Positions 23,008-35,330 of a stretch of 64,000 nucleotides of DNA are shown here, piece by piece. A program made the translations under genes and the position numbers. Source of the stretch: Microdochium bolleyi (Eukaryota > Ascomycota > Sordariomycetes > Xylariales > Microdochiaceae); NCBI GenBank assembly GCA_001566295.1, contig KQ964249.1:2170001-2234000 (forward strand), read 5' to 3'. The notes beneath the pieces were generated by a model. That model searched no databases. It was not told the DNA's origin and worked only from the letters and a program-made list of their open reading frames with translations. Positions within the stretch are counted from its first letter, which is position 1, and every line of letters begins with the position of its first letter.

Positions 23008-26000
23008 ACAGGGCCGACGAGAGGCTTCACATCACTGCCGCGCTCCACGTAGACCCTGTGCGAACCGACTCCCCGCTCTGAGGGGAACACAACAGGAGCA
23101 GGACTAGTCCACCCCTGCCACGCACAGTTGCTGATTCCAAAACTACTTCTCCTTTGAGGCTAGCCGTCAACAACCGACCAGCCACCCACGCGTTAGCACA
23201 ATGATCTCGTACACTGTTCCTCTCAGTGGGGGGCTTCGGCCAGGGGCCCTTGAGCGTGTCTTGCAACCCCTGGTCCAGGTAGGCCACTTCCCTGTTCAAT
23301 CAACTTCAACGGCCGCCGAGTTTGCACCGAGCATGGTTCAGGACTGCCGCAATCAGATGCCGCTCCTACAGCAATCCTCTGACACTCACGTTTCCAAAGC
23401 TCGAGGAAGACGTAGTGCGGTTTTTCTGGCGGCGGCCCTGGGGCTGACGCCAGGCAGAGATTTGGACCGACTCCTGTTAGTTTAGAGTCTGATAATCTTC
23501 GCTGGGTGGAGAGTGGTCACGGTCTGAGCGATCGTCGTCACAGCACCATGTGTCAGGCACTGTCTGACTTCGCGAATACATCATTGTGAGACGATGTGGT
23601 TCCGAGCGATTCCGTCTCACGAAGAATTTCACAGCGATGGTTGGAGCGACCGATTGGCGTCCAGACAAATTATCTGCAGTCAAATTTGTCCAATTGCTCG
23701 TTATTGCCCGATGCTCGCCATTTCTGACAAGGCGAGATGTCGTTGAAGGCCCCGCCGCCCGGCCCGGAAGCCAGACCAGCGGATCCTCGTTTGCGGAGTT
23801 TGGTCGACCTCGGGCGTGGGGTTTGTGCCCACATCAGTATCCGTTTAAGATGTTCATGCCATAATAATCATGAAGCATCTTCAGGACCAGATGAACGACT
23901 TACCAGACCACATCGTTGCTGGACACCGGCAGCGAGGCGCCGCTCTCGTGCTTCGTATGGCCTCCTCGCGCTCGGAACCTGCTTAGCCGCCATTTTCGCA
24001 CAAGATGATGATCTACTTTGAACTGCCCGGCACTGCCCTTTCCGGCAAGCCGAATTCACTTCAGCGACGCCCCACGCCATGGACAACTGCGAGGGACGAA
24101 GGATATGAGCTGCATCGGGAATCCACAGAACCGAAGGTCATTACGGCTGGCCTGGTCTTTGGGTCTGGCACACGGAGTACTTTCGACTCTATCACAATGA
24201 GACGTTCGGAATGTGCCCTGGCTGCCGAACACAGGGGAGCAGATCCCAGCCACCTCGGTTGGCACTAACTAGGCTGACTGCACTAAAATGAACCTGCGGC
24301 GACGCTTGTCGGACCGGGCAGAGATTGGAGAGCTTACTAAAAGATCTATAATAACAGCCCCGGGATGGTTTCCTCTTTGCCAACGACAAGGCAGGTGGTT
24401 CGTCCTCTTGAAGCCTGTTCACCCAGGGGTGAACAGGGCATCCACGGCAAGAAATGTCCCAGTTCGAACGGCTTCCGTGGGAGGGATGGCAAGGATACAG
24501 ATTCCGTCAGTCCGAGAGTCTGCCTCGAACATCGTGGGCTGGCTGGCCAGCTCCGAAGGTGTCGCCAGCAGTCTCGCATTCGAGATTGACTGCATTACTG
24601 GAATCCTCGAAGCGCTTCGGACGTATGCAGCTCAAATTGGAGGTCGCCGAAACGCTTGCACCACAAGTATGAGACAGCCCAATCGCTTGACAACAACCAG
24701 GTGGTTTCGCACGTCTGGTTCTGGTTCGCGGTGCACCCTGGCGAGCGACTATCTGCAAATAGCTGGAACAGCCTGTGTCAAATAGTCGCAAAGCTGCATC
24801 CAGTACGGGAGCACTCACCACATGAGGCACTACTTGCCTGCACGCAACACATGCTAGGCGCAGCCATCAGTAATCAGCCGGCTATCAAATATGACAACCG
24901 AACAACAGTGTCTGGCGTTGAAGTTGCCCCCGCGGTACCAACACAATCCTTCCAACACATTGCGACCGAGTCATGAAGTGTGGTGCAGGTACATGGATGT
25001 ACATGTAGCTCTCTCGATTAGTGAAAGCCGAACGAATCATGTCTCGAAGCAGCACACATGCTTGAGACCTGCATTCCTTGAGCGCGCAGAACACAAATCC
25101 GGTGCCTGATTGGATTACAAGCAATAGACTTTGCAGCGAACGCCCAGTACTGTCGTCATTATCATGTCATAAACTCGAACAAGATTTTTTTTTGACCTTC
25201 CCAGCGACATGACCAATATTTCGATCAAATTCCGACAAGACAAGAAAGGAACGAGGATCCCGATCCGTTGGCGGCGCGTGCGTGAGACTAGGTCGTCACG
25301 CGGACGCCTGTGCTGACTCAACCACACACGCCAGGTGCGCGGATCCTTCACCGGAGCGGGCAATCTGGTTGACATGGCATGTTCCACGACTCAATCCTGA
25401 TATTCAGAGTATACATGCACAGAGAGTGTGTCTGGAAAGGGGACAAGAGACAGAGGTGGGAGCAGCCGAGGCGTGGGGCTCTGGGAGCGAAGGGGTCCCT
25501 CCTCAGCTGGCAAAAGGTGAGCACAGACGCGGCACCCTGAAGCGTGCGCTTGCTTGGCAGCCAGATCCACCGTCTCGCGGTCCACGCGATCACCGCTGCA
25601 TGCAGACACACACACCAGGGTTCGTGGCGTGGCGTGGCATGGCCTGGCCTTTGCGACGGCACAGCAGAGCAGTGATACCTGAGGTCATGCGATGCGGCCT
25701 GACTCGATGGCACTCGACGTGTTCGTCTTGGTCTTGCTGGCATATCATGACCTCTCTTTCTGCCGCCGTGAGTTGCGGTGCCAGCACAACGATTTGTGCG
25801 ATTCAAGAGGTGCGTCATTGAGCAGCGTAGGTCCTTGGGTCGCGATGCACGTCTGCACCAAGAGAGAGATCGCGATGCGTGCCAGGACCAGGGTCTCCGG
25901 GATCAGCATGACTGGACGCTTCAAGCAGACGTCCCGGACGTGCGTGTTGGTGATGCTGGCATTCATACACCGGGACGAATATAGATGTTGCGACCAGAGG

Positions 26001-29000
26001 TGACATCGCCCCCTAATTGCACATGTCAAGTGCGACGCGTCGTGTCGCAGCAACCTGCTCAGGTGGGCGTGCAAAAACTTGTTTCCCAAATGAGACCTGG
26101 AAAGCTGCCGCGTTCAAAACTGTTTCCCCCAAGGCAACATGGGATAGGGGTAATACTGCCTGCTGAGTAAGTTATTGTATCATAGCACAGTTGAGTATGC
26201 GAGAGTCTGCTCCGTACTCCGTGCACATTATTGTCATCATCACGACAACCTCGAACAAGAGTTACCCCTGGAAGTTGTGGAACTCGTCGACCTGTCAAAC
26301 AAAGGGTGGGACCTCGTCGCTTCAAAGCGCAGGGCGCCCGACGCAACGCCGCGCGGAGATGCGTCTCTCGTCTGTTCGCGACTAGGGACGGAGAACGGCA
26401 TTTCGAGAATGCCACTAGTCAGCTTATGCAGGGCATCTTGCATGAGATGGTTGTCGACTAACCCAGAAGGGTAGTGGTGGTGCGAGTATCAGACCGTGCG
26501 CGACGCACCGCGTACTGTCCGGCCGGGAGAGTGCGGAAGTCATCGGAATGTCTTCCGAAACGTCATCATTCCCAAGAGTGCTCCCGCAGGCGGCTGGGAC
26601 GGGGACCTGGGCGCGAGATCCACGCCCATCCTCCATTGTCGCGTAGGTATATCGCCGCATGGTTGCTCTCGTCTCGTTTCATCCAGCACAAGATGTGGAA
26701 AAGGCCCCGACAGCGAATGCCTCTCCCTCGGGCACTCCCATGCCTGCCCTTGGTATGGCAAGGCGATGCTGGCTGGCCACGAGGCGGGTGCTCCACTGGG
26801 CCGGAGTCCGTGGCTGGAAACTGGAAGCCGACCTCTCTTGCTCTCTCTCGGGGCGACCTCGATTGGGACTGGGCCGCTCGCGCAAATCGCCAAGGGCTCC
26901 GAGGCTAGGCTGCTAGCGTTCAGGCCGGGGACGAGCACGACCTGACACTAGGGACCAAGCAGACGCTCGCGCCTGTTCCAGTACAGCAAAACATCAAGGG
27001 TGACCTGGTGTGAAACTTCCCGACGTCCACATTGCCGGTTAACATACTCCCAACCCCTCCCCGGAAGCATTACACCATTTTATCCAGGCGTGCGGGATCC
27101 GTCGGTGAGCGTGGCGTGCTTCTATCTTCTGGAACTGCGACGCCAAGGTCGAAAAAAAAAACCACGTGCCGCATTACGTAGCGGAAAGCGCGTCCTGCTC
27201 GGCTTCTCGGGCGGTGTGTGTGCCATGAGCCGAGTCATGCGATGGAAAAGTCTGCTGGTGGCGGCCGAAGTACCTCCTGGGCGGTCAGTCGTGCGAGCAC
27301 AGTGGCAGCGCCGCAGTTACTCCGTGCGGTCGATTGTAGAGTTGGGCGTCTTGCCCTCGTGTACCCTAAGGGCCGGTGCAGCCGAGCCAGGATCTGTGGT
27401 GGTGAGAAGGTGTCAAGAAGAAGCAGTCTGGTCGTTGAAAATGTGTGCATGCCGCTGTGGTGGACGATATGACGGCGATGGCGTGTCATGACGCTGCGTT
27501 CCAGGATGATTAGGATTTTTCTGCTCTTGGCCCTGCCTGTCCACTCCCCAAGCCTGACAGCGGGCGAATATGGGGATCGCTTACCCGCAGGCTCCAGTCG
27601 ACGGAACATTGGGGACGGAAAATAAGCTTGGAGTTTGCTTCCTTTTCGGACGGCGGGCAGCAGCACGGCATGGCTCCAGTCTGGCGCATCCACAGCCTTC
27701 AAGGCCCCTCTCTAAGCACCATGTTAGCCACTGTTTAAGGCGTTGTGCATGCTCCTCTCGATGGAGCCTCTCCCGTCCTCCACGCGGAGCCTCAAATACC
27801 TTGTTTCTGGGTGGATCAGGATGAACGTCGTCGCTTCGCAGCGGGCGCAGTTGTGAGAGGGCGACCACACGTCAAGCTGCGAACGCTGCGAGACCTGCGT
27901 CAGTCCTGCAGGACGCCGTTTAACAGGGCCGCAGTGTCGGTTGTCGACGCAGGAGTGGCCCAGCCCGAGAGATTGATGATTGTGGCACGCGAAAGTTGCA
28001 TTGCGCAGATTCTTGCCGGCGCATTGATTGTGTGTTCCAAAGCCATGCTGAGGCAAGATTCGGCATGGGGAGGGAGTACGCGGGAGATGCTATGCCGCTG
28101 CTGCCTCAGCTGCTCATGGCTGGTTTGTCATGATCCGCGTACGCAGGAAGGCGAGGGTCGCAACAGCTCGAATGTGGCGATTGATGTGGCAGGTCTGCAT
28201 GTTTGACAGCGTCTTTGATGTTTATCTCTCATTGATGATGACAAGTGTGGCTTCTAAAGGATACACCGATCTGTATCGATCTGTGAAGGGCATCCCCAGC
28301 CTCGTGCCGAGCACTTTGTCATCGTCAGTTGCCAGGTCCGTTGGCTCTCCTCCTGCCAGGTAATATTGCCCTGCACAAGTCAGCTCGGGTTACAGATCGC
28401 CATGGTGTTGTTTCCACGGTACAACAATGTTCAAGTTATGTGTGGTTTTTCGTGGCCTGGGCATTCCGTCTGTGGTCCCAAACAATTGTATCATCCAGCG
28501 AGTTGTCGACGGAGTGATCCAGAACGCTGAGCTGCTGGCATTCAAACATCCAACCCGAACGTGCGCCAAAGCCTTATTGTATAAAACTATACTCGCCTGG
28601 GGTGTTTGCGCATCTGACGACGGATATTGAGATGCTCATGGGAAGAGCAAGACAACATTCTCGCTTCAATCCCATACATGAACTAGGTCACTACGACGAC
28701 ATCTTGACCGGGCATTGCAAGCATGGGTCGCCGCGTGTGTCAGGTAAGTTTTTATCCTAAAAAAGAATAAATATAAAATAAAAGGAGGACAGATCTTGTA
28801 TTCTTACCAAAAAATGTGCTTGGAAACATTTAATTGACGAAGAAAGCGAGTACTTTCCTCCTGTCGGTCGAACTGTGAGCATAAGGATTTTCTGAGAATT
28901 CGATCACTCGCGCAATCACTCTCCAGCGACGTGGCTTATGCGAGCTTGTGTTTCTGGCGAATACATTTTGAGGGAGCCTTGCTACGACTCGCTCGCCAAT

Positions 29001-29931
29001 GTATTCGTCGAGCCTTCTGCTGGACAAATTCGCGAGTTCCAAACTGAAGTGATTTTACTCGTAGGTCTTGAGTGGCACAGAAATAGCAATGGGCAGCAAG
29101 AGAGCGTGCTCGAGCCGTCCCTGGCAACTTGGGCCGCCTTATATGTCCAGGACTTTAAACTGAGCGACATTGCATCGACTCGCACAAGCCAACGTTTTCT
29201 TCAAACCCACAGCATCGCATGGAAAACGATGGAGAGCGAAGTCCGTCCAAGATCGAGAAAATGCAATAGTGGCAAAATAAACGCATTCATACTTGTCAGA
29301 ATGCCTGGGGGCTGGAGAAGTCTTGGCGCCAGAGAGCCGGACTTTGTTTGACGCCCTGAGAAGTCTTGAGCTGGTAGTCGATGAGCAGTCTGGCTAGGTC
29401 GAACGAAATTTCTGACGGGACACAACAATCCAGAAAGGAGACAGACTGGTCACTTCGTGCGACCATGCACTGCCTCTATCACTTGACGGTGATCATATTC
29501 TATGTGGCATATTGGCTAGTTCTGGTGATAGTGACTGAACTCGAAGAAGAAACGTTGTCTCAATCATCTTTTACGTATGTGCAGCATGACGGAGTGACCT
29601 CTTTTGGTTTCTCCTCTTCCACTTATTCGTAGATGATACCATGCTCGTGGCGTCTTCGTGTCATGCAAAGACGAGCCTAGCATAGTGACGATAGCTCAAC
29701 GTGGCATATAGAACGCTCTCTTACTGGCCGTTTCCATGAGTTCTTCAACTAGCTAAGAATTTTGGGACGTAATCCAACCTCAACCCTCGCTACAAGCACT
29801 CCACGAGGTCACGTCTTCTGGGTATCCCAGAAGCTCAGGGAACCTGTGCTTGAGCAAACAACTCGCCGCATTGTATGCGGTGTCGGTAGCCAGCCAGTAC
29901 AGAAGAAGCCGCTCTTCAGCATAACGACATA

Positions 29932-29957
29932 TTGCCGAGGCCCTGCAGCCTCGGCAA
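29932..29957. repeat. Perfect 9-bp GC-rich hairpin
   Basis: TTGCCGAGG (29932-29940) pairs exactly with CCTCGGCAA (29949-29957) around CCCTGCAG. It lies about 650 bp upstream of the MRPL4 start, probably beyond its core promoter. Function unknown. Confidence 0.9.
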
Positions 29958-30608
29958 AGGCTGTCGGGTTCAGGACATACCCTAGGGTACACATGCAAGT
30001 CAGTTTCAAGGACTGCGAAACAATTGAACACTTTGAGATTTGGCACAGGGAACTACCTCAAGTACGTAAAGGCACAATAGCAATGTAGCCGTGCGGTTTA
30101 CATGGTTCTGTAGAGATCTCAACCGATTGACACGACCTTTACATCATGATACAATACCACCAATCTATTGTGCTCGTGATTCAACACATGGCTGAGCACA
30201 TTGTCCAGTGCGAGCAGGCTGTAGTGTCAACCTGAACACTCTGGTGAGGGACTGGGATGTACTGTATGTACAGACGCCAATCATGCCGGTCGGCTCATCA
30301 AGGTCCAATCATCATCATTGATACGCTTCTTGTTGTGGTACAAGGCCTGGCTCACTTTGTGGCCTGCATGTTGTTGCCCCGAGGCACAGCCTTGGAGTTG
30401 AGCTGCTCTGGTGGGCCGCATCTCCATTCGACCAATCAAAGACCGCCCTGACCAGCTCGCCCAAAATTTCAGAGCGGCGCAACATGCCGCCAATGGGGCC
30501 AGCATGAGATCAAGCGAAGCATCTGATACTCGTGTGCCGCGCTGACCAGATCCATCCACGACGCCTGCCTCTCCTGCACCACCGGTTGCGACCCCAGAGA
30601 TACAGACC

Positions 30609-31496
30609 ATGGCGTCCTCAGCGGCAGCCAGACCAGTCCTTGGCCGGGTCTTCACAGCCAGCAGCGCCAGCAGCCACGGCCCTGCCGCGACCTTCCTCGC
30701 CAGGACGACGACGACAGCGACAACGACAACGACGACCGCGGGCCTACAGCACCAGCAGCCGCAGCGGGCCTTTTCCACAACACCCGAGCTCAACGAGCGG
30801 CGGACGCGGCGCGACAACAACAAGAAGCGCGGCCTGAGCAGTCTGTACGGCTCCAAGCCGAGCCACCGGATGCAGCTGACGGCCGACGAGCTGCCACGGC
30901 CGGTGCCGGGCTTCAAGCCCAAGGTCGAGACGGACCCGGAGCACGGCCTGTGGGATTTCTTCTACGCCAAGAAGGAGCGGCTCATCTCGCCCGACGAGGT
31001 CGCCGCCCACGGCCGCGCGTGGACGGTCGAGGAGCTGCGGCACAAGAGCTGGGAAGACCTGCACAAGCTCTGGTGGACGTGCGTCAAGGAGCGCAACCGC
31101 ATCGCCACCATGCAGGCCGAGTTCAAGGCGCTCGACTACCACGTTGGCGAGGACGACATGCAGGCCAGGACTGTGCAGGTGAGCATATGGCTACGGTGGT
31201 TGTCGAGGCAGACTGCAGAATGCTAATGGGTGCATAATGAACAATAGGTCAAGGCGACGATGAAGCACATCAAGCAGGCCCTCACGGAGCGGTACTACCT
31301 CTGGGAGGACGCCAGGACGTTGGCCGAGAGCGACCCCGAGATCAACCTCAACTCGGCCGAGAACCCTTACGTCCCAACAGACTATATGGAGCCAGAGACA
31401 CCAGCGATAGAGGCCGCCGCGGAGCAGGCGGATGCGAAGCTTGTTGAAGAGCCGGCAACAATACCCGTCGAGCCAAAGCAGCAGACGCGGGTATAG
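30609..31496 (+). CDS. MRPL4: Mitochondrial large-subunit ribosomal protein uL29m
   Basis: Two exons, 30609-31178 and 31248-31496, with a 69-bp intron between them (donor GTGAGC, branch-like GCTAAT, acceptor ATAG) give 272 residues. The protein is part of the mitochondrial 54S subunit, near the exit tunnel, and belongs to the L29/MRP-L47 family. Residues 1-60 are Ala/Thr/Arg-rich with almost no acidic residues and end in RAFSTTPEL, a good matrix-targeting sequence with a likely cleavage site. The family core follows: GLWDFF near residue 115, then RAWTVEELRHKSWEDLHKLWW at about 137-157 and KERNRIATMQAEF. The second exon carries the rest of the L29 helix (VKATMKHIKQALTERYYLWEDA) and a fungal-type acidic tail. 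Length fits fungal homologues. GDI1 follows on the same strand 715 bp later, without functional linkage. Confidence 0.93.
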
Positions 31497-32211
31497 AGAG
31501 AAACAAGACGGGGCCCACTTCTGGTTTCTGGTCAGGATTCCCGACACGGGCTGAGTAGCAGCTCGGAGAGTCGGTAAGCATTGCTGCCGCGATCGCAGCT
31601 GTACAAACAATGCCACGGTATTTTTTGGTCAAGAGAGGATCATCTCCAGGACACGTAGACGCAGTGCATTGTATAGCTGGAGCGCTGTATAAACACGAAT
31701 GTATAACATGATTCAAAGGATTACATCGAGGTACTTGAAGACTGTGACAACTCCCTCTTGAGAAGACGAAAAGGGTTCTCTTAGTCCGTGCATCTCGAGG
31801 CGTTGCAGGCACTCCGGCACACTGCAAGCACCCCGATGTTGCAGAATCGTCCAATGTGGCCTTCAAACCAGCTGACACAGTCTCAGAGGTCCTTCACACG
31901 GCCGGCAGGGACAAACGTGAAAAAAGTGCGACGTCTAGACGCGGGTTGGGCAACGGGGGCCCATTCTCGATGTCTCCATGGCGGGGAGAGAGCCCCTATG
32001 CGGATGCAACATTAGCGCCTCTGACGGCCTAGCTTGCTGGGGCCTCTCCTCACCGTCACTTCCACGAGGGCCCCGAGCTCAAGCTCCCCCAAGACGCCAG
32101 TATCTCCCCCATCTTCATCTTGGACCTTCCTCCACGCCTCCTGGTGGACCTCACACAACAACGCCTCACGAACCGCGACCGACTGACAGACACAGACACG
32201 GCACGATCATC
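31497..32211 (+). other. MRPL4-GDI1 intergenic region
   Basis: These 715 bp hold the MRPL4 3' UTR and the promoter of GDI1. The last 150 bp (about 32060-32211) are C/T/A-rich and lead into a start codon with a favourable context. No other gene is seen. Confidence 0.65.
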
Positions 32212-34383
32212 ATGGACGAGATAGCCAAGGAATACGACGTCATCGTCCTCGGCACCGGTAAGCTCCCATGCCTGCCATTCCTTCTGCCTCTGCACCGGCG
32301 ACCCCTATCGCCCCGCACTGTCCGTTTCCGCGGCCGTGATGCGATGGTGGGGTGGCAAGCCTACGATGCTGCCCCGACGGCATCGCAGCACACGCTGGGC
32401 ACGGCCTGTGAGCTGCGATGCAGGATCCTTGAGCTTGTCGTCCTCAGCCGCTTCCATTTCGCTCCCTTGAACACACGAGCTAACCACCACCACGACCTCC
32501 AGGCTTGACCGAGTGCATCCTCTCCGGGTATGCAGCATTCACCAGGCAGTTGTCAACATAGCTCAACCCTGCTGGGCAGCAAGACAGCCACGAATTGCGC
32601 AAGAGACCAACCCGACTAATAAAATCTTCTGAATACAGTGTTCTGAGTGTCAAGGGCAAGAAGGTCCTCCACATCGACCGCAATGACCACTATGGAGGGT
32701 TTGTCTCTCCCCCCTCAAGCCCCTTGAGTTATAGCTTCCCGTGGTCTCTCGCCACAGCCGGCAGATAACTTTGTCGTTATGTGCATCTCTCCATAACCGA
32801 CTATCGTACTGACTACCTGTCGATCTGTAGCGAGGCCTCGTCTGTAAACCTCGAGACTGTATGCTATTCCACAACCCGATACCGAACTTCCGTCCACCCT
32901 ACGACAATGACAATCGTGTACCCAATACAAGGCTAATCAGCATGTCAACATAGCTCTTCAAGAAGCATGGCAACTACCCTGCCGGCGAGGAGCCGTGGGC
33001 AAAGTACGGCCGTGCCAATGACTGGAACATCGACCTTGTTCCCAAGTTCCTCATGTCCTCTGGCGAGCTGACCAACATCCTCGTCTCGACCGACGTCACC
33101 CGCTACCTCGAGTTCAAGCAAGTCGCTGGCAGCTACGTCCAGCAGGGCACTTCTGCCAAGGCCACCGTCGCCAAAGTCCCCTCAGACGCCGCCGAGGCTC
33201 TCCGGTCACCCCTAATGGGCATCTTCGAGAAGCGCCGCATGAAGAGCTTCATCGAGTGGGTTGGCACTTTCGACATCAACGACCCCGCTACACACAAGGG
33301 TAGGTGGTGCAGCTTGACTGGGTGCGCGATGAATCGATACTAATCTGTGGTCCTCGCAGGCCTCGATGTCAGCAAGGCTACTATGAAGGACTTCTACGAC
33401 AAGTTCGGGCTCGAGACAACCACAAAGGACTTCATTGGCCACGCCATGGCTTTGTACCTCGACGACAGCTACATTTCCGCCCCTGGCCGTGCCCCCGAGG
33501 CTATCGAGCGTATCAAGCTGTACGGTAACTCCGTCGCGAGATACGGCAAGTCGCCTTACATCTACCCGCTTTACGGCCTTGGCGAGCTCCCCCAAGGTTT
33601 CGCCCGTCTGTCCGCCATCTACGGCGGTACCTACATGCTCAACACACAGGTTGACGAGATCACCTACGAGGGCGGTAAGGCCACCGGCATCAAGGCTACC
33701 ATGTCTGGCATCGAGCCGGAGATGAAGTTTGAGACCAAGGCCAAGATGATCCTCGGTGACCCTTCGTACTTCACCGACAAGGTCAAGGTCGTCGGCCACG
33801 TCCTCCGCGCCATCTGCGTCTTGAAGCACCCCCTGGCTGGCACCAACGACAGCGACTCCTCTCAGCTCATCATTCCCCAGTCCCAGGTTGGACGCAAGAA
33901 CGGTAAGTTTTTGATGCGTTGACCCAAAAGTCCAACGAGAGTCTGGCTGCTGACTATACTAGACATCTACATTGCCTGCGTCTCCTCGGCCCACAACGTC
34001 TGCCCCAAGGGTTACTACATTGCCATTGTCTCCACGATCGCCGAGACCACGGCCAACCACCACCTTGAGCTCCAGCCTGGTTTGGACCGTCTCGGCAAGA
34101 TTGAGGAGCAGTTCATGGTTAGTCCACTTGATTGAAGCCCAGAGCCTCGTGCAAAGACAAGAGACCGGTGTACTGACTGTTCGTTTCACAGGGTGCCCCC
34201 ATTCCTCTGTACGAGCCCATCGGCACCGGCAAGGACGACAACATCTTCATCTCCAAGAGCTACGATGCCACCTCGCACTTCGAGACCACTACCGACGACG
34301 TCAAGGACATCTACACCCGCGCGACTGGCGAAGAGCTGAAGGTCGATGGCCTGAGGGAGGGTGTCCAGATGTCGGAGCAGTAG
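32212..34383 (+). CDS. GDI1: Rab GDP-dissociation inhibitor
   Basis: Eight exons: 32212-32257, 32503-32527, 32639-32698, 32831-32858, 32954-33299, 33360-33902, 33963-34117 and 34192-34383; every joint keeps the frame, giving 464 residues. GDI extracts prenylated, GDP-bound Rab GTPases from membranes and recycles them for vesicle traffic, in the cytosol. The first four small exons rebuild the nucleotide-fold start of the GDI/REP family (EYDVIVLGTGLTECILSG, then VLHIDRNDHYGGEASS). The Rab-binding platform is complete: ANDWNIDLVPKFLMSSGELT, SPLMGIFEKRRMKSF, then SVARYGKSPYIYPLYGLGEL and PQGFARLSAIYGGTYML. The C-terminal part has SYDATSHFETTTDDVKDIY, also standard. There are seven introns, four of them within the first 250 codons of sequence, a 5' clustering common in highly expressed fungal genes. 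Length matches the family. Its 3' end faces that of RAD17. Confidence 0.96.
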
Positions 34384-35330
34384 ATGGGCCACGCTGTTTT
34401 GTAGGATTGCAATTGGGGGACTAGGGACTATTCGCAATTCGTCACAGTAAAGTGTCTATCGACGGGGCGAACCCCTAACAGTCCAAGGAATACATACGGA
34501 TAGCTAGCTGCTTTGGAGAGAACATGAATGTAATTTGTCACTTCAAAGTGATTTCGGTCCTGTATTCATACTGCCGACGTGTGTTGAGCGCAATCTCGAC
34601 ATTCATGTTGTCGTGCAGAACGACTCGCTAGAGCCTATCTCTCCGGGTTAGCTCAGCATCGAAGAGATCAGCTGCAGAGGGCTCGTGATCGAGGCAAGTG
34701 GCCTTGAGCCAAGCAGCCACAAGGCGTGGCTCTTCCTTCCCTTCGAAAGCTGTTTCGAAACACCGTTCTAGAGCAACAGACAGACGGGCAGTCTGGCGAC
34801 AATCCATCCATAAGGGACGCTTCCGTGAAACACCAAAGTGAGCAACTACACCGCGTGTTTGTTGTTGCTGTCGTTGTTTTGTGCACAGCTGCGCACTCCA
34901 ACTTGCAAGTTTGCAAACATTTGCGGATTCTAGTGCAAATGCCGTCAACGCTCAACTCTGCTAGGGTTGTCGTCTGAATGTTTGGTTGAGTTATCAGAAA
35001 AGTGGAACCGCGCCTGGCAAGGAGTAGTCATAGTACCATGGGAAAAGGTTACATTAGGATCATGTTGTGCGAGTGATGAGGTTCTGTCCCGAAAATTCAT
35101 CCGGAAACGGGTTATGTATTGTGGAGTACAAAGCGACGCTGAAAGACCACGGATACCACCTGTTATACTCCCTCCAATATCACCTGGCCGCACATAATTC
35201 CACGTTGTACAAACGCCCGATATAGACAGTACTTGATCCACGCTGCAAGATTTACGCCGCCAAAGGAAGCAAGGAGAAATCGACATCCCTCCCCCTTCGG
35301 GGTTGGCTCGCCAGTTCGAGTCAGGTTAGG
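34384..35330. other. Convergent GDI1-RAD17 3' regions
   Basis: A 947-bp tail-to-tail spacer that must contain both 3' UTRs. It is richer in A and T than the genes. No supported open frame, repeat or RNA gene is seen. Confidence 0.7.

Larger units (their letters stand above)
19231..30608. other. 11.4 kb gene-free block
   Basis: The largest empty stretch of the window. Open frames reach about 200 codons (22034-22645 minus and 22496-23107 plus) but they overlap in antisense, show no domain and lack the codon pattern of the real genes. Composition is mixed: most is balanced, while 28740-29640 is clearly richer in A and T. Three perfect hairpins (21527, 22980, 29932) are listed separately. I saw no reverse transcriptase, transposase, long terminal repeat or tRNA signature by eye. 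The last 100-200 bp should hold the MRPL4 promoter. It could carry long noncoding RNAs or very old, decayed elements. Confidence 0.5.
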
